From positions 620,001 to 684,000 of the forward strand of contig CP126125.1 of assembly GCA_030123525.1 (NCBI GenBank): a stretch of 64,000 bases of DNA, written 5' to 3'. Position numbers and translations under genes: made by a program. Origin of the DNA: ELB16-189 sp018266435. Lineage in GTDB: Bacteria > Bacteroidota > Bacteroidia > Cytophagales > Cyclobacteriaceae. Shown piece by piece: positions 27,430-37,577 of the stretch (position 1 is its first letter; every line of letters begins with the position of its first letter). Under the pieces are notes generated by a model, which saw nothing but the letters and a program-made list of their open reading frames with translations, had not been told where the DNA came from and made no database searches.

Positions 27430-30400
27430 ATGAAATTTTACCGAAACTTTTTGTTGACTGTAACTCTTTTGGGTTTGTTGACAACAACAACTTTGGCACA
27501 ATCTCGCATTGTTTCAGGAGTTGTTAAGGATTCAAATGGAGATGCTGTGGCCGGGGTAACCGTACAGGTTAAAGGTACGGCTAATGGCACCGTTACCGAC
27601 AGTGATGGAAAATACTCGTTATCTTTAGATACAGATAATGCACTACTTGTTTTTTCATTTATTGGGTATGCCAATCAAGAAATACATGTGGGGACGCAAT
27701 CCATTATTGACGTTACCTTGAAAGAGGACACCAAGCACCTTCAAGAGATAGTGGTAGTAGGTTATGGTGAACAAAAGAAAGAAAACCTCACGGGTGCTGT
27801 AGCTACAATAAATACAAAGAACGCCTTTGACTCACGCCCAATCGCAGATGCGAGCCGTGGTCTTCAGGGCATGGCGCCAGGTATGAGTATTGATTTTGCC
27901 AACGGTCAAGTGGGTACAGACCCTGTGATTCGGATTCGCGGACAGATCTCATCGATTCAAGGAGCCTCTCAACCATTGATTCTGTTGGATAACGTGGAAA
28001 TCCCTTCAATACAGTTAGTAAACCCGCAGGATATTGAATCAATCTCAATATTGAAAGATGCAGCATCGGCTTCCATTTATGGTGCCAAAGGTGCGTTTGG
28101 TGTAATCTTGATCACTTCCAAAAAAGGAACTAAGAAAGAAAGCGTGCAGGTTTCTTATCAAGCCAATGTCTCTTTCCAAAATATTTCACGGAAAATGGAA
28201 ATGGCTGGTGTTGATGGTCTGCGCTATTCGCTTGATGCCGCTGAACGACCAGAGATCGGAGGAACAAAAGCAGGTGCATTTATACTTACTGATGAGCAAA
28301 GCTACGCCAAGGCGGTACAATGGCAACAAACATACGGTAAGAGTGTAAAATGGAATGATCCTATTTTGTATGGTCGTGACTATTATTATGATCCCGGTGC
28401 CGGTGGCGTATTTGGCCTGCGTACATATGATCCTTTCAAGGCAATTGTTCGGTCGTGGGCACCCACTACCATACACAATTTATCAATCAATGGCAGAAAC
28501 GGAAGCACCAGCTACAATATTGGCATTGGTTATACTATGCAAAACGGCATGAACCAAGCAGCCAAGAAAGATCAGTTTCAACGCTACAATGGCTCAGTTC
28601 AGTTGAATACAGAGGTTAATAAGTGGTTGAAGATAAATTATGGAGCTATGTACTCAAAACGTATAACGAGCTATCCTAATGCCAGTCCTACAAGTACAGC
28701 CGATCCCTACTTGTACCTCTATCGTTGGTCTGAACTTATGCCTAATGGAGCCGCAGAAAATGGAGTGTTGGGTTATGGTCCCTATGAACAATTTCATGAC
28801 GCAGCTACCGCTACTTTAGAAAACAATTTTGCAAACGTCAATACCGGCTTCACACTAACACCCACAAAGGATTGGTTAATCAATTTCAATTATACCTATA
28901 ACAATGAAGAGAACATTAATGTCCGCCCCGGTACACGGTTCTATGGTGCCGATACCTGGCAAATATATGCTGGTGGTATGAAACCTGTGAATGATGTAAA
29001 TGGAAACCCTATTTATGTAGACAATACAGGTCAAGTAGTCGATGCCTCTGCTCCCGGAGCTATGCGTGACTATAAAATGGGTGTGGGGTATATCACAGGA
29101 GTTGGTTCCTCTCCTGACAACTTTTACCGGGCAGCACAAAACAATCAGCGCAACACCATTAACTTGTATAGCACTTACGATTTGAAAATTCAGGAAAATC
29201 ACACTTTCAAGTTCATGGTTGGAATGAACAAAGTAGGATACAAATCAGAGTACAACTGGTCACAGATCACGCAATTGATTGATTATACAAACCCTCAATT
29301 TAACCTCGCTACTGGAACACAGACTACTGGTGGTGACAAAAATTGGGATTCTCAATTAGGATTTTTCGGACGCCTTAACTACAACTATAAGGAAAAATAT
29401 CTTTTGGAAGCCAATGTGAGGCGCGATGCATCTTCCAAATTCCCCAAAGATTTGAGATGGGCAACCTTCCCCTCCTTCTCGGCCGGTTGGCATCTTGACA
29501 AAGAAGCATTTATGGACTTCAGTAAAAATTTCCTTGATCAATTTAAAATCCGTGCTTCATGGGGTTCCATTGGTGACCAAACGGTACCCAACGGCCTCTA
29601 TGTTCCTACGCTAAGCAGTTCACAAACTAGTTGGCTTATCAGCGGGGCAAAGCCATTCCAATTTTCAACTCCTGCAGCCGTGTCTTCATCGATTGGATGG
29701 CAAAACATATCTACGCTTGATATTGGAACCGACATACGCGTGCTCAATAACGCGTTGGGGCTTACGGTAGATTGGTATCAACGCGATACTCAAGGAATGA
29801 TCGTTCCTGAAGCAGGTCTTCCCACAACATACGGCACTACTGCACCTCAGGGCAACTTTGGTTCGCTACGAACAAAGGGTATTGAATTTGCCTTGGACTA
29901 TAACCACACTTTTTCAAACGGCTTGCGTGTAAATTTTGTAGCGATTACTTCCAATGCCATCACTAAGATTACTAAATATGGAACGGTTACCTCCATAGAT
30001 GATTGGTACGTTGGTAAGACCTATGGTGAAATCTGGGGATATCAAACTGATCGCCTATTTCAAAAAAGCGATTTTGTGTATAATTCCCCTGGCGATCCGG
30101 CCCCAGCTACAACTGTTGTAAACGGTAGAACTGTTTATCAATTCGCTGATGGAAATACTCCTATACAAGGGAAAGAAATACTGTCTGGTGCTGGTTCTTC
30201 TTCCAGCTTTAAATTTGGTCCTGGCGATGTAAAATTTAAAGACCTCAACCATGATGGTGTTATTACACCCGGATCAAGAACAGTAAATGATCATGGTGAT
30301 TTGAAAGTGATCGGTAACTCTACGCCACGTTGGGAATACAGTTTCAGGGCGGGTGCAAGCTGGAAAGGATTTGACTTCAGTTTTTTCCTTCAGGGCGTTG

Positions 30401-30933
30401 GCAGTCGCCAACTTTGGGGAGATGGTTCTTTGGCTATTCCTGGGTATAACTCATCGGATGGTGGCATGCCCCAGGCTTTCGCCAGCAATTTTTGGCGCAG
30501 CGATCGCACTGGTGCTTTCTATCCTCGCCCTTGGAATCAAGGATCTAGCAACGTAGGCAACAATATGCAGCCTCAATCAAGGTATCTGCTCAATATGGCT
30601 TATCTTAGAGTTAAGAATATACAACTGGGTTATAACTTGCCCGAATCAGTGATACGTAGGGCCCACCTTACCAGAGTACGCGTGTATATTTCGCTGGAAA
30701 ACTTTTTCACGTTCTCTCATTTGGGTACACTTCCCATCGATCCGGAAAACATACCTGGTGTGACCAGCGTGTATAATGCTAGCAATTCCATCAACAATGG
30801 TAATTTTGGCAATGCTGTCATTGGAAGCGCCAGTGGTACTTCTCCTACTGTTGGTACCAGTTCTTTCCCGCGTACGGGCATGAGTATCCCTACTTTCAAG
30901 AGCGCGTCAGGCGGGGTTCAAATAACTTTTTAA
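27430..30933 (+). CDS. SusC/RagA-family TonB-dependent outer-membrane transporter
   Basis: A 1167-residue outer-membrane importer that works with the SusD-like lipoprotein encoded next. A signal peptide (to about residue 23, ending TLAQ) is followed by a carboxypeptidase-regulatory-like domain (about 25-105) and the SusC hallmark box (EIVVVGYGEQKKENLTGAV). The plug domain (RIRGQISSIQGASQPLILLD) and a long beta-barrel complete it, with the conserved C-terminal PRTGMSIPTFKSASGGVQI strand. The substrate is an oligomer, probably glycan; which one cannot be read from the protein. It is 12 bp from the susD-like gene. Confidence 0.95.
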   Translation: MKFYRNFLLTVTLLGLLTTTTLAQSRIVSGVVKDSNGDAVAGVTVQVKGTANGTVTDSDGKYSLSLDTDNALLVFSFIGYANQEIHVGTQSIIDVTLKEDTKHLQEIVVVGYGEQKKENLTGAVATINTKNAFDSRPIADASRGLQGMAPGMSIDFANGQVGTDPVIRIRGQISSIQGASQPLILLDNVEIPSIQLVNPQDIESISILKDAASASIYGAKGAFGVILITSKKGTKKESVQVSYQANVSFQNISRKMEMAGVDGLRYSLDAAERPEIGGTKAGAFILTDEQSYAKAVQWQQTYGKSVKWNDPILYGRDYYYDPGAGGVFGLRTYDPFKAIVRSWAPTTIHNLSINGRNGSTSYNIGIGYTMQNGMNQAAKKDQFQRYNGSVQLNTEVNKWLKINYGAMYSKRITSYPNASPTSTADPYLYLYRWSELMPNGAAENGVLGYGPYEQFHDAATATLENNFANVNTGFTLTPTKDWLINFNYTYNNEENINVRPGTRFYGADTWQIYAGGMKPVNDVNGNPIYVDNTGQVVDASAPGAMRDYKMGVGYITGVGSSPDNFYRAAQNNQRNTINLYSTYDLKIQENHTFKFMVGMNKVGYKSEYNWSQITQLIDYTNPQFNLATGTQTTGGDKNWDSQLGFFGRLNYNYKEKYLLEANVRRDASSKFPKDLRWATFPSFSAGWHLDKEAFMDFSKNFLDQFKIRASWGSIGDQTVPNGLYVPTLSSSQTSWLISGAKPFQFSTPAAVSSSIGWQNISTLDIGTDIRVLNNALGLTVDWYQRDTQGMIVPEAGLPTTYGTTAPQGNFGSLRTKGIEFALDYNHTFSNGLRVNFVAITSNAITKITKYGTVTSIDDWYVGKTYGEIWGYQTDRLFQKSDFVYNSPGDPAPATTVVNGRTVYQFADGNTPIQGKEILSGAGSSSSFKFGPGDVKFKDLNHDGVITPGSRTVNDHGDLKVIGNSTPRWEYSFRAGASWKGFDFSFFLQGVGSRQLWGDGSLAIPGYNSSDGGMPQAFASNFWRSDRTGAFYPRPWNQGSSNVGNNMQPQSRYLLNMAYLRVKNIQLGYNLPESVIRRAHLTRVRVYISLENFFTFSHLGTLPIDPENIPGVTSVYNASNSINNGNFGNAVIGSASGTSPTVGTSSFPRTGMSIPTFKSASGGVQITF

Positions 30934-30945
30934 ACATTTAGAATT

Positions 30946-32802
30946 ATGAAAAAATATTCACTCATACTTTTGGTCGCAGTATCGATTGGTGGTTGTAACG
31001 ATTTTCTCACCCGTCCTATACTGACCAGTGAGACCGATGCAACCTATTGGACAAACGAAAACAACGTGCGCCTATTTTCCAATGGTTTTTATAGCAACTA
31101 TTTTACTGGGTACAATACCGGTTTCGCTTGGGATTATGCCCCGGGAAATACAGGCGGAGGATATAGTTTTGCGGATGACTTTGCCAATGCAGGACCGCAA
31201 ACCCCTTTTGATGCACAAGCCCCTGCTACACTGGCATCAACTACTGAGGAGATCTACATGCAATCAAAATACTCAGGTCCGAGATGGAATTTTGCATGGG
31301 TTCGCAAAGCTAACCTGTTTTTGCAACGGGTAAACGGCATGAAAGGTGGTGCTTTAAATGCTGAAGCTTATGCTCACTGGAGCGCAGTTGCCCGATTCTT
31401 CAGAGGTTATGAATACAGCCGTTTGGTAGAAGTGTTTGGCAATGTTCCTTATTATAATCGCGTGTTGAGCGATGGTGATATTGCCGGCTTATATAAAGAC
31501 AGAGACGACCGTGGCTTGGTGATGGATAGCGTGTATAATGATTTCAATTATGTATTGAACAATATGCGTCTATCCGATGGCAACGTTCAATACCTGAACC
31601 GATACATTGCCGCAGGGTTTATTTCACGATTCATGCTATTTGAAGGCACTTGGCAGAAATACCACAATGGCGATAATACGAGGTCAACTAAATACCTTCA
31701 ACTAGCTGTACAAGCAGGTGATCTTGTTATCAATTCAGGTAAATGGAAGTTTACGAGTGATTTCCGTTCGTTGTTTGGTTCGGCATCAGGTACCCTCCTC
31801 AATAACCCGGAGATACTTCTGTCCAGAACATATTCTACTTCCTTGTCGATTATGCATTCGATAGCTTCGTATGCCAATTTATCCCAGTTGCAACCCTATG
31901 GAGCTAACTTGGATTTGATAAAATCGTTTATTGCTATTGACGGCCAACCGTACAAAATGTCTGGTGTGCCCAATGCAACTAATTTGGATATTGCCAGTCT
32001 TATAACAACCCGCGATCCCCGTTTTGAAGCCACTTTTTGGAAGCAACCCAATGGAAACTCGGCCACGTTGCTTTATTGTGATAAGTTTATTGATCGTACA
32101 GGACCAAATGATTACGCTACTGGCGTTAGTGTTCCAGCTCAGTACCAATCTAATACTAACAACAATGATGCTCCTGTGATGCGCTTAGCTGAAGTAGCTT
32201 TGAACTGGATTGAAGCTAAAGCAGAACTTGGAACAGTAGCCCAAGCTGATTTGGATGCATCTATCAATGCAATCCGCGATCGCCCATTGGATGCAACGGC
32301 CATAGCCAATGGTGTTCAAAAAACTGCTCATTTGTTGTTAGCGGCTGTACCTCATGATCCTGACAATGATGCCGGTGTGTCTGATTTGATTTGGGAGATC
32401 CGCAGAGAGCGCAGAATGGAGTTCGTGTTTGAACATACTCGTTTGTTAGACATTAAGCGCTGGGGAAAAATCAACTATATGGATGCCACTGTTAAACCAG
32501 ATATTCTTTTAGGCCCATGGTATGATTTCAATAGCAACAACTTGGTTGCCGGGTCATCAGTAGTGCTTACCTCTTATTTAATTCCTGCTAAAGTAGGTAT
32601 CCTGAAAGTACAACATGCCGATGGCACTGTTGTAACCTATGACGGCACCAATGCAACAAATATGGTAGGGTACTACATCCCTGTCAATGCAGTTAACCGC
32701 GATGCCTTTACCGACAGGGTTTATATGTGCCCTGTGGGATTGAATGAAATCGCTCAATATCAAGCTAAGGGCTACACCCTTACTCAAACTGCCGGCTGGT
32801 AA
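30946..32802 (+). CDS. SusD/RagB-family nutrient-binding outer-membrane lipoprotein
   Basis: A 618-residue surface lipoprotein that binds substrate and caps the SusC barrel. The signal peptide ends in a lipobox (IGGC, Cys near residue 17). The family features are the tetratricopeptide-like helices and the C-terminal EIRRERRMEFVFEHTRLLDIKRWG box. It directly follows the SusC gene and is followed by a strong terminator, so the pair is one transcript. Confidence 0.95.
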   Translation: MKKYSLILLVAVSIGGCNDFLTRPILTSETDATYWTNENNVRLFSNGFYSNYFTGYNTGFAWDYAPGNTGGGYSFADDFANAGPQTPFDAQAPATLASTTEEIYMQSKYSGPRWNFAWVRKANLFLQRVNGMKGGALNAEAYAHWSAVARFFRGYEYSRLVEVFGNVPYYNRVLSDGDIAGLYKDRDDRGLVMDSVYNDFNYVLNNMRLSDGNVQYLNRYIAAGFISRFMLFEGTWQKYHNGDNTRSTKYLQLAVQAGDLVINSGKWKFTSDFRSLFGSASGTLLNNPEILLSRTYSTSLSIMHSIASYANLSQLQPYGANLDLIKSFIAIDGQPYKMSGVPNATNLDIASLITTRDPRFEATFWKQPNGNSATLLYCDKFIDRTGPNDYATGVSVPAQYQSNTNNNDAPVMRLAEVALNWIEAKAELGTVAQADLDASINAIRDRPLDATAIANGVQKTAHLLLAAVPHDPDNDAGVSDLIWEIRRERRMEFVFEHTRLLDIKRWGKINYMDATVKPDILLGPWYDFNSNNLVAGSSVVLTSYLIPAKVGILKVQHADGTVVTYDGTNATNMVGYYIPVNAVNRDAFTDRVYMCPVGLNEIAQYQAKGYTLTQTAGW

Positions 32803-32830
32803 TAACCAACTGTCAGCTTCAACATGGAAT

Positions 32831-32868
32831 GAAAAACCTTAACCGGATTTGGTTAAGGTTTTTCTTCT
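32831..32868 (+). terminator. Strong Rho-independent terminator after susC/susD
   Basis: A 14-bp perfect stem (GAAAAACCTTAACC paired with its complement) with a 6-base loop is followed by TTC and pyrimidine-rich sequence. It lies 28 bases past the SusD-like stop and separates the pair from the phosphoesterase gene. Confidence 0.9.
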
Positions 32869-32886
32869 AACTCAATCAGCTTTACT

Positions 32887-33915
32887 TTGAATAACAGGCG
32901 AAAATTCATCAAAAGCCTATCGTTGGCTGGGGTTGGGCTAAGTCTTTCGAGCCCAGCCGTTGGTTATAATAAATCATCAAAGAATTTTTCATTTCTACAC
33001 TTAACCGATATGCACGTGCGCAGAAAGCGGCAAGGACATCGGGGCTACGAAGCTTGCGTGCAGTCAGTAAATAAAAAATACAAAAATTCAGATTTTGTGC
33101 TCATGGGTGGCGATCTGGGTTTTGATGGCAACTATACAGCTAAAGAAGAATTCATCGATCAACTGGATTTGTATAAAAGTATCTCAGATCAACTGGCAAT
33201 GCCATATTACAACTCCATTGGCAATCACGATGTACTGGGATGGAGCGCTCGCAGAAAAGTTTCAGTCGATGACCCGGATTTGGGCAAAAAACTAATCATG
33301 GATAAGTTGAAAATGCAAAATACTTATTACAGTTTCAATCATAAGGGATGGCACTTTGTAGTTTTGGATTCTATATTTCCTGTACAAGCAGAACATGGGC
33401 CTTCTTATAAAGCCGCATTTGGAGATGAACAATTGAATTGGCTTCGTTTCGATTTGGGTGCCTGCCATAAAATGCCTACTGTCGTGATGACACACGTTGC
33501 CGCCTTTTGTCACATCGCACAGCAAAATGGTGATGCTAAAATGAATGTCTTGGGAAGTATGGTTGTGGAAGATACTGTCCAATTCAGACAGATTATTGAA
33601 AGGCACAATGTGAAAGCTGTACTACAAGGACACAGCCACGTGCCCGAAGACTACTTCTATGGCGGAGTATGGTATATCACGAGTCAAGCAGTTAGTGCAG
33701 CCTGGTGGGGCGGCAACTGGAAGGGATTCAAGCCTGGCTATACTGTCTTTCATGTTAGTGGAAATACACTCCGATGGGAAAGACAAGACTTTAAATGGGT
33801 ACATCAATTAGAGCCCGAAGACACTTTAGAACGTCAAAAAATTGCAGACCGAGAGGAGTTTGAAAAAAATCAAGCTCGATTACAGGAAGAGGAAATTAAT
33901 TCACCATTAAAATAA
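32887..33915 (+). CDS. Exported calcineurin-like metallophosphoesterase
   Basis: A 342-residue secreted phosphoesterase. It begins at a TTG codon (32887), reading MNNRRKFIKSLSLAGVG, a twin-arginine-like signal; no better start was seen. The metal-site motifs are all present: HLTDMHV (D-x-H), MGGDLG, SIGNHD, VVMTHVA and LQGHSHVP. The substrate is unknown. Its place behind a SusC/SusD pair suggests removal of phosphate from an imported or surface-exposed phosphorylated glycan or glycerophospho-compound, which is inference. Confidence 0.85.
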   Translation: MNNRRKFIKSLSLAGVGLSLSSPAVGYNKSSKNFSFLHLTDMHVRRKRQGHRGYEACVQSVNKKYKNSDFVLMGGDLGFDGNYTAKEEFIDQLDLYKSISDQLAMPYYNSIGNHDVLGWSARRKVSVDDPDLGKKLIMDKLKMQNTYYSFNHKGWHFVVLDSIFPVQAEHGPSYKAAFGDEQLNWLRFDLGACHKMPTVVMTHVAAFCHIAQQNGDAKMNVLGSMVVEDTVQFRQIIERHNVKAVLQGHSHVPEDYFYGGVWYITSQAVSAAWWGGNWKGFKPGYTVFHVSGNTLRWERQDFKWVHQLEPEDTLERQKIADREEFEKNQARLQEEEINSPLK

Positions 33916-33920
33916 ACTAT

Positions 33921-33949
33921 AGTTCCGCAAATGTGGAACTGATTTTTTT
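33921..33949 (+). terminator. Rho-independent terminator after the phosphoesterase gene
   Basis: A 6-bp stem AGTTCC / GGAACT with an 8-base loop is followed by GATTTTTTT. It begins 5 bases past the stop codon at 33915. Confidence 0.75.
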
Positions 33950-33969
33950 AACGCTAAAAATTTTCTGAG

Positions 33970-35544
33970 GTGAGAACAACCAACACACTATCAATTGCCC
34001 CCCTGTTGTTATTATGCGGTCTAACCATTTGTGCGGGTCAAACTCCCAAAAAAGAATTTCGTGGGGTATGGGTGGCTTCTGTCGCCAACATTGACTGGCC
34101 GTCAAAAGCAGGGTTAAGCACAGAAGAGCAACAAACAGAGTTTATCAAATTATTGGAGATGCATCGTGCCAATGGCATGAACGCTGTGATCGTTCAGGTA
34201 AGGCCTTGTGCTGACGCATTTTATCCATCCCGCTACGAACCGTGGTCCAAATGGCTGACCGGCAAAATCGGCCGAGCTCCCCAACCCTATTATGATCCAT
34301 TAAAATTTATGATTGAAGAGGCGCACAGACGAGGTTTTGAATTTCACGCCTGGTTTAATCCTTATCGCGCAGCAATGGACGTAGATAAAACCGGGATCGA
34401 TAGTTTAAGCATAGTTTTCAAACAGCACAGTTGGTTCTTGAAATACGGGAATAATTATTATTTCGATCCGGGACTGCCACAGGCACAGACTCACGTACTG
34501 AATGTAATTTTGGAAGTAGTGAATGAGTACAACATTGATGGTGTTCACTTTGATGATTATTTTTATCCCTATAAAATCAAGGATCTTGAATTTCCCGACA
34601 GCATTTCGTTCTCTCGGTATGGAAAAAAATTTTTAAACAGAGATGATTGGCGAAGGAGTAATGTAAATCAACTCATCAAAAAACTCAGCGACAGTATTCA
34701 TGCTGTGAAACCTCATGTACAATTCGGCATCAGCCCATTTGGTGTCTGGCGGAATCAATCCAAAGATTCTGCCGGGTCTGCAACAAAAGCAGGGCAAACG
34801 TGCTATGATGATTTATATGCCGATGTGCGCACGTGGCAAAAAGAAAAATGGATTGACTATGTAGTTCCGCAAATTTACTGGAGCATCGGTTATGAAGTTG
34901 CCAACTACAAAGTCATAGCTGAGTGGTGGAATAAAAACAGCTATACTGTTCCTGTTTACATTGGGCAGGCCGCTTATCGAATCAACGGTGCAACAAAAGA
35001 TGAAAAATGGAAGGAGCCAACACAAATACCATCTCAAATTCGGTTCAACCGATCTCTTCAAAATATACATGGAAGTGTATTCTTCAGTTCAAAATCGTTT
35101 ATACCCAATCCGCTGGGGTTTAATGACACATTGGCCACCAAACTCTATCGATCAAAGTCATTGCCTCCCGAAACACGAAAAACCAACCTGAACGATGAGC
35201 GCAGCTACTCGCTGCAATTTGCAGCTCACGAAAAAGGAATACAGATTTTATGGAATGAAAATGAGAGCTCAGCACTTAACACCCATCACCGTTATGTAAT
35301 CTATCGATTTGAAAAAAATAAAATCAACTTTACTGACGCTTCAAAGATCATGGCAATACTTCCTGCACAAAATAATCTCCCTACTCAAAACTTCATTGAT
35401 CGATCAGCTGGGCTAGGCAAGAAGTATTTTTATGCGATAACTTCGCTTGACATCTTCAATCACGAAAGCAAACCTGCCAATATTTATCCAGTTCTTCGAA
35501 AAAAATCATTTTGGAAAATCTACCCGGCAATCTCCGTTTACTGA
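33970..35544 (+). CDS. Family-10-type glycosyl hydrolase-like protein (GHL10/DUF187), exported
   Basis: A 524-residue exported protein. It starts at a GTG (33970) with a signal peptide ending at about residue 23 (ICAGQ). The GHL10 barrel begins KKEFRGVWVASVANIDWPS. It shows NAVIVQVRPCADAFYPS, FHAWFNPYRA and IDGVHFDDYFYPY, motifs of this clade that includes the YngK and DUF187 proteins. A C-terminal fibronectin-like segment follows from about residue 420. The clade is thought to act on cell-wall or other glycans, and the substrate is not established. It lies downstream of the SusC/SusD pair and phosphoesterase, perhaps as an accessory enzyme. Confidence 0.87.
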   Translation: MRTTNTLSIAPLLLLCGLTICAGQTPKKEFRGVWVASVANIDWPSKAGLSTEEQQTEFIKLLEMHRANGMNAVIVQVRPCADAFYPSRYEPWSKWLTGKIGRAPQPYYDPLKFMIEEAHRRGFEFHAWFNPYRAAMDVDKTGIDSLSIVFKQHSWFLKYGNNYYFDPGLPQAQTHVLNVILEVVNEYNIDGVHFDDYFYPYKIKDLEFPDSISFSRYGKKFLNRDDWRRSNVNQLIKKLSDSIHAVKPHVQFGISPFGVWRNQSKDSAGSATKAGQTCYDDLYADVRTWQKEKWIDYVVPQIYWSIGYEVANYKVIAEWWNKNSYTVPVYIGQAAYRINGATKDEKWKEPTQIPSQIRFNRSLQNIHGSVFFSSKSFIPNPLGFNDTLATKLYRSKSLPPETRKTNLNDERSYSLQFAAHEKGIQILWNENESSALNTHHRYVIYRFEKNKINFTDASKIMAILPAQNNLPTQNFIDRSAGLGKKYFYAITSLDIFNHESKPANIYPVLRKKSFWKIYPAISVY

Positions 35545-35618
35545 GTCAATACCCCTCGTATCATTTCTGAATATTGGCTATCCAATAAGCTAGGTGATGG
35601 CCGACCTTTGGTTTTTAC

Positions 35619-35649
35619 ATTGGCTACCCACGTAATTTCCCTACCTTTG
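35619..35649 (+). promoter_or_regulatory. Bacteroidota promoter of the ABC-F gene
   Basis: TTG at 35620-35622, 19 bases, then TACCTTTG at 35642-35649, which is an exact TAnnTTTG. The start codon is 20 bases further on. Confidence 0.7.
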
Positions 35650-35669
35650 CGCCTCATTTTCAAAAAATT

Positions 35670-37283
35670 ATGGTTTCAGTTAATAATCTTTCCCTGCAGT
35701 TTGGCAAGCGTGTGCTGTTTGATGAAGTCAGTTTAAAATTTGGCAATGGCAATTGTTATGGTGTAATCGGTGCCAATGGAGCAGGTAAATCCACTTTTCT
35801 TAAAATCCTAACCGGAGACATTGACCCCACCACCGGCCAGGTGATTATTGAGCCCGGCAAGCGCATGGCCGTACTCAAACAAAATCACTTTGAGTTTGAT
35901 GAAGTGCCAGTGCTCGATACAGTGGTGATGGGCCATAGCAAACTATGGCAAATCATGCAAGAGAAAGACGCTATTTATGCCAAGCCTGATTTTTCAGAAG
36001 CCGATGGCGTGAAGGCTTCAGAACTGGAACATGAATTTAGCGAAATGAACGGATGGAATGCGCAATCCGATGCAGCCGCTTTGCTGAGCAACCTCGGCAT
36101 CACCGAAGATTTGCACTATGTGTTGATGCACGAACTCAACGGCAGCCAAAAAGTGCGTGTGCTGCTGGCCCAAGCTATCTTTGGCAACCCCGATATTCTC
36201 ATATTGGACGAACCCACCAACGACCTTGACATCCACACCGTTACCTGGCTGGAAGATTTTTTGCTCGATTTTAAAAACTTAGTTATCGTGGTTTCGCACG
36301 ACCGCCATTTTCTGGATACGGTTTGCACACATATTGTTGACATCGACTTTAAAGCGATTAAACTCTTTACCGGAAATTATTCTTTCTGGTACCAATCCAG
36401 CCAATTGGCACTGAGCCAACGGGCGGCTGCCAATAAAAAGGCAGAAGAGAAAAGAAAAGAACTCACCGAATTTATTCTGCGCTTCAGTGCCAACGTTTCT
36501 AAGTCACGTCAGGCCACCAGCCGCAGAAAATTACTGGAGAAAATTTCTCTTGACGACATACAGCCATCCTCCCGAAAATATCCGGCCATTATTTTTCAGC
36601 AGAAACGCGAGGCAGGCGATCAAATCCTTCGTGTAGAAAACCTCAGCTACGCTTTGGGCGAAAATCAATTGTTTACGAACCTCGACTTCTACGTGAACAA
36701 AGGCGATAAAATTGCGGTATTGAGCAAAGACAGTTTGGCAATCACTTCACTGTTTCAAATTCTGGCAGACGAACTAAAACCGGATAGAGGTGCTTTTCAA
36801 TTCGGGCAAACCATTACTCCCGCTTACTTACCCAACGAAAATAGCGAGTATTTTAAATCGAATGAAAACCTGGTGGATTGGCTGCGTCAATTCTCGGAAG
36901 AGAAAGACGAAATGTACATTCGGGGGTTTTTGGGTAAAATGCTTTTCTCGGGAGAAGAAGTCTTTAAAAAATGCAGTGTACTTTCGGGGGGAGAAAAAGT
37001 ACGCTGTATGATTTCGCGTTGCATGTTGGCCGGTGCCAACCTGCTTATTCTGGATGAGCCCACCAACCACCTTGACTTGGAATCAATTCAGGCATTCAAC
37101 AATGGGCTAAGAGATTTTCCGGGCACTGTATTGTTTACCTCACATGATCATGAGTTCACTGAGACAGTAGCCAACCGAATCATTGAAATCGGGCCCAACG
37201 GATTTATAGATAAGTTGATGACTTATGATGAGTACATTACCAGTGAAAAGGTAAATGAGCAGAAAGAGTTGCTTTACGTGTAG
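35670..37283 (+). CDS. ABC-F family ATPase (YbiT-like)
   Basis: A 537-residue protein with two ABC ATPase domains and no membrane segment. ABC-F proteins bind the ribosomal exit site and relieve stalling or antibiotic blockage. The first domain has Walker A GANGAGKST and an altered signature (LNGSQKVRVLLAQAI); Walker B is LILDEPTNDLD. The second domain has a degenerate nucleotide loop (LSKDSLAITSL), normal signature LSGGEKVRCMIS and Walker B LILDEPTNHLD. The linker region carries the charged P-site tRNA-interaction helices. The length and motifs resemble YbiT, not Uup or EttA. The altered Walker A of the second domain is common in this branch. Confidence 0.92.
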   Translation: MVSVNNLSLQFGKRVLFDEVSLKFGNGNCYGVIGANGAGKSTFLKILTGDIDPTTGQVIIEPGKRMAVLKQNHFEFDEVPVLDTVVMGHSKLWQIMQEKDAIYAKPDFSEADGVKASELEHEFSEMNGWNAQSDAAALLSNLGITEDLHYVLMHELNGSQKVRVLLAQAIFGNPDILILDEPTNDLDIHTVTWLEDFLLDFKNLVIVVSHDRHFLDTVCTHIVDIDFKAIKLFTGNYSFWYQSSQLALSQRAAANKKAEEKRKELTEFILRFSANVSKSRQATSRRKLLEKISLDDIQPSSRKYPAIIFQQKREAGDQILRVENLSYALGENQLFTNLDFYVNKGDKIAVLSKDSLAITSLFQILADELKPDRGAFQFGQTITPAYLPNENSEYFKSNENLVDWLRQFSEEKDEMYIRGFLGKMLFSGEEVFKKCSVLSGGEKVRCMISRCMLAGANLLILDEPTNHLDLESIQAFNNGLRDFPGTVLFTSHDHEFTETVANRIIEIGPNGFIDKLMTYDEYITSEKVNEQKELLYV

Positions 37284-37506
37284 GTAACCATCAGCGTTAG
37301 TTATTAGTATGGAGGTTTCTCCGCTTATGTCAAACGGGGCAACCCAATAACTTCTTGAAATAATCATTCACGACAGGGTTTTCGTTAAAAACTGTGTTCG
37401 TGCTGATTTGATACGTCACTTTTTACCTTCTGTTATTTTGACGCACTTAACTACGCACCATCGGGTTGGTTATGGTTGGGCAATTTGGCGGGTCACAAAA
37501 AACAAA

Positions 37507-37540
37507 AAAACCCCACATAACATAGCGTTTGCGAGGTTTT
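37507..37540. terminator. Imperfect hairpin flanked by T runs on both strands
   Basis: AAAACC and GGTTTT close an imperfect stem. T runs follow on both sides (AATTTTTTTT rightwards, TTTGTTTTTTG on the other strand). It could end the ABC-F transcript. On the minus strand it sits where the terminator of a tRNA ending at the repeat at 37563 would lie. Confidence 0.5.
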
Positions 37541-37562
37541 AATTTTTTTTGATTCTTACTTA

Positions 37563-37577
37563 GTGATCCCGCTGGAA
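37563..37577. repeat. Left attachment site (attL): 15-bp direct repeat
   Basis: GTGATCCCGCTGGAA is repeated exactly at 55153-55167. Read on the minus strand it has the layout of a tRNA 3' end: two T-loop bases, T-stem half CCAGC, acceptor half GGGATCA and a discriminator base. A tyrosine integrase gene begins 324 bp to its right. Confidence 0.75.
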
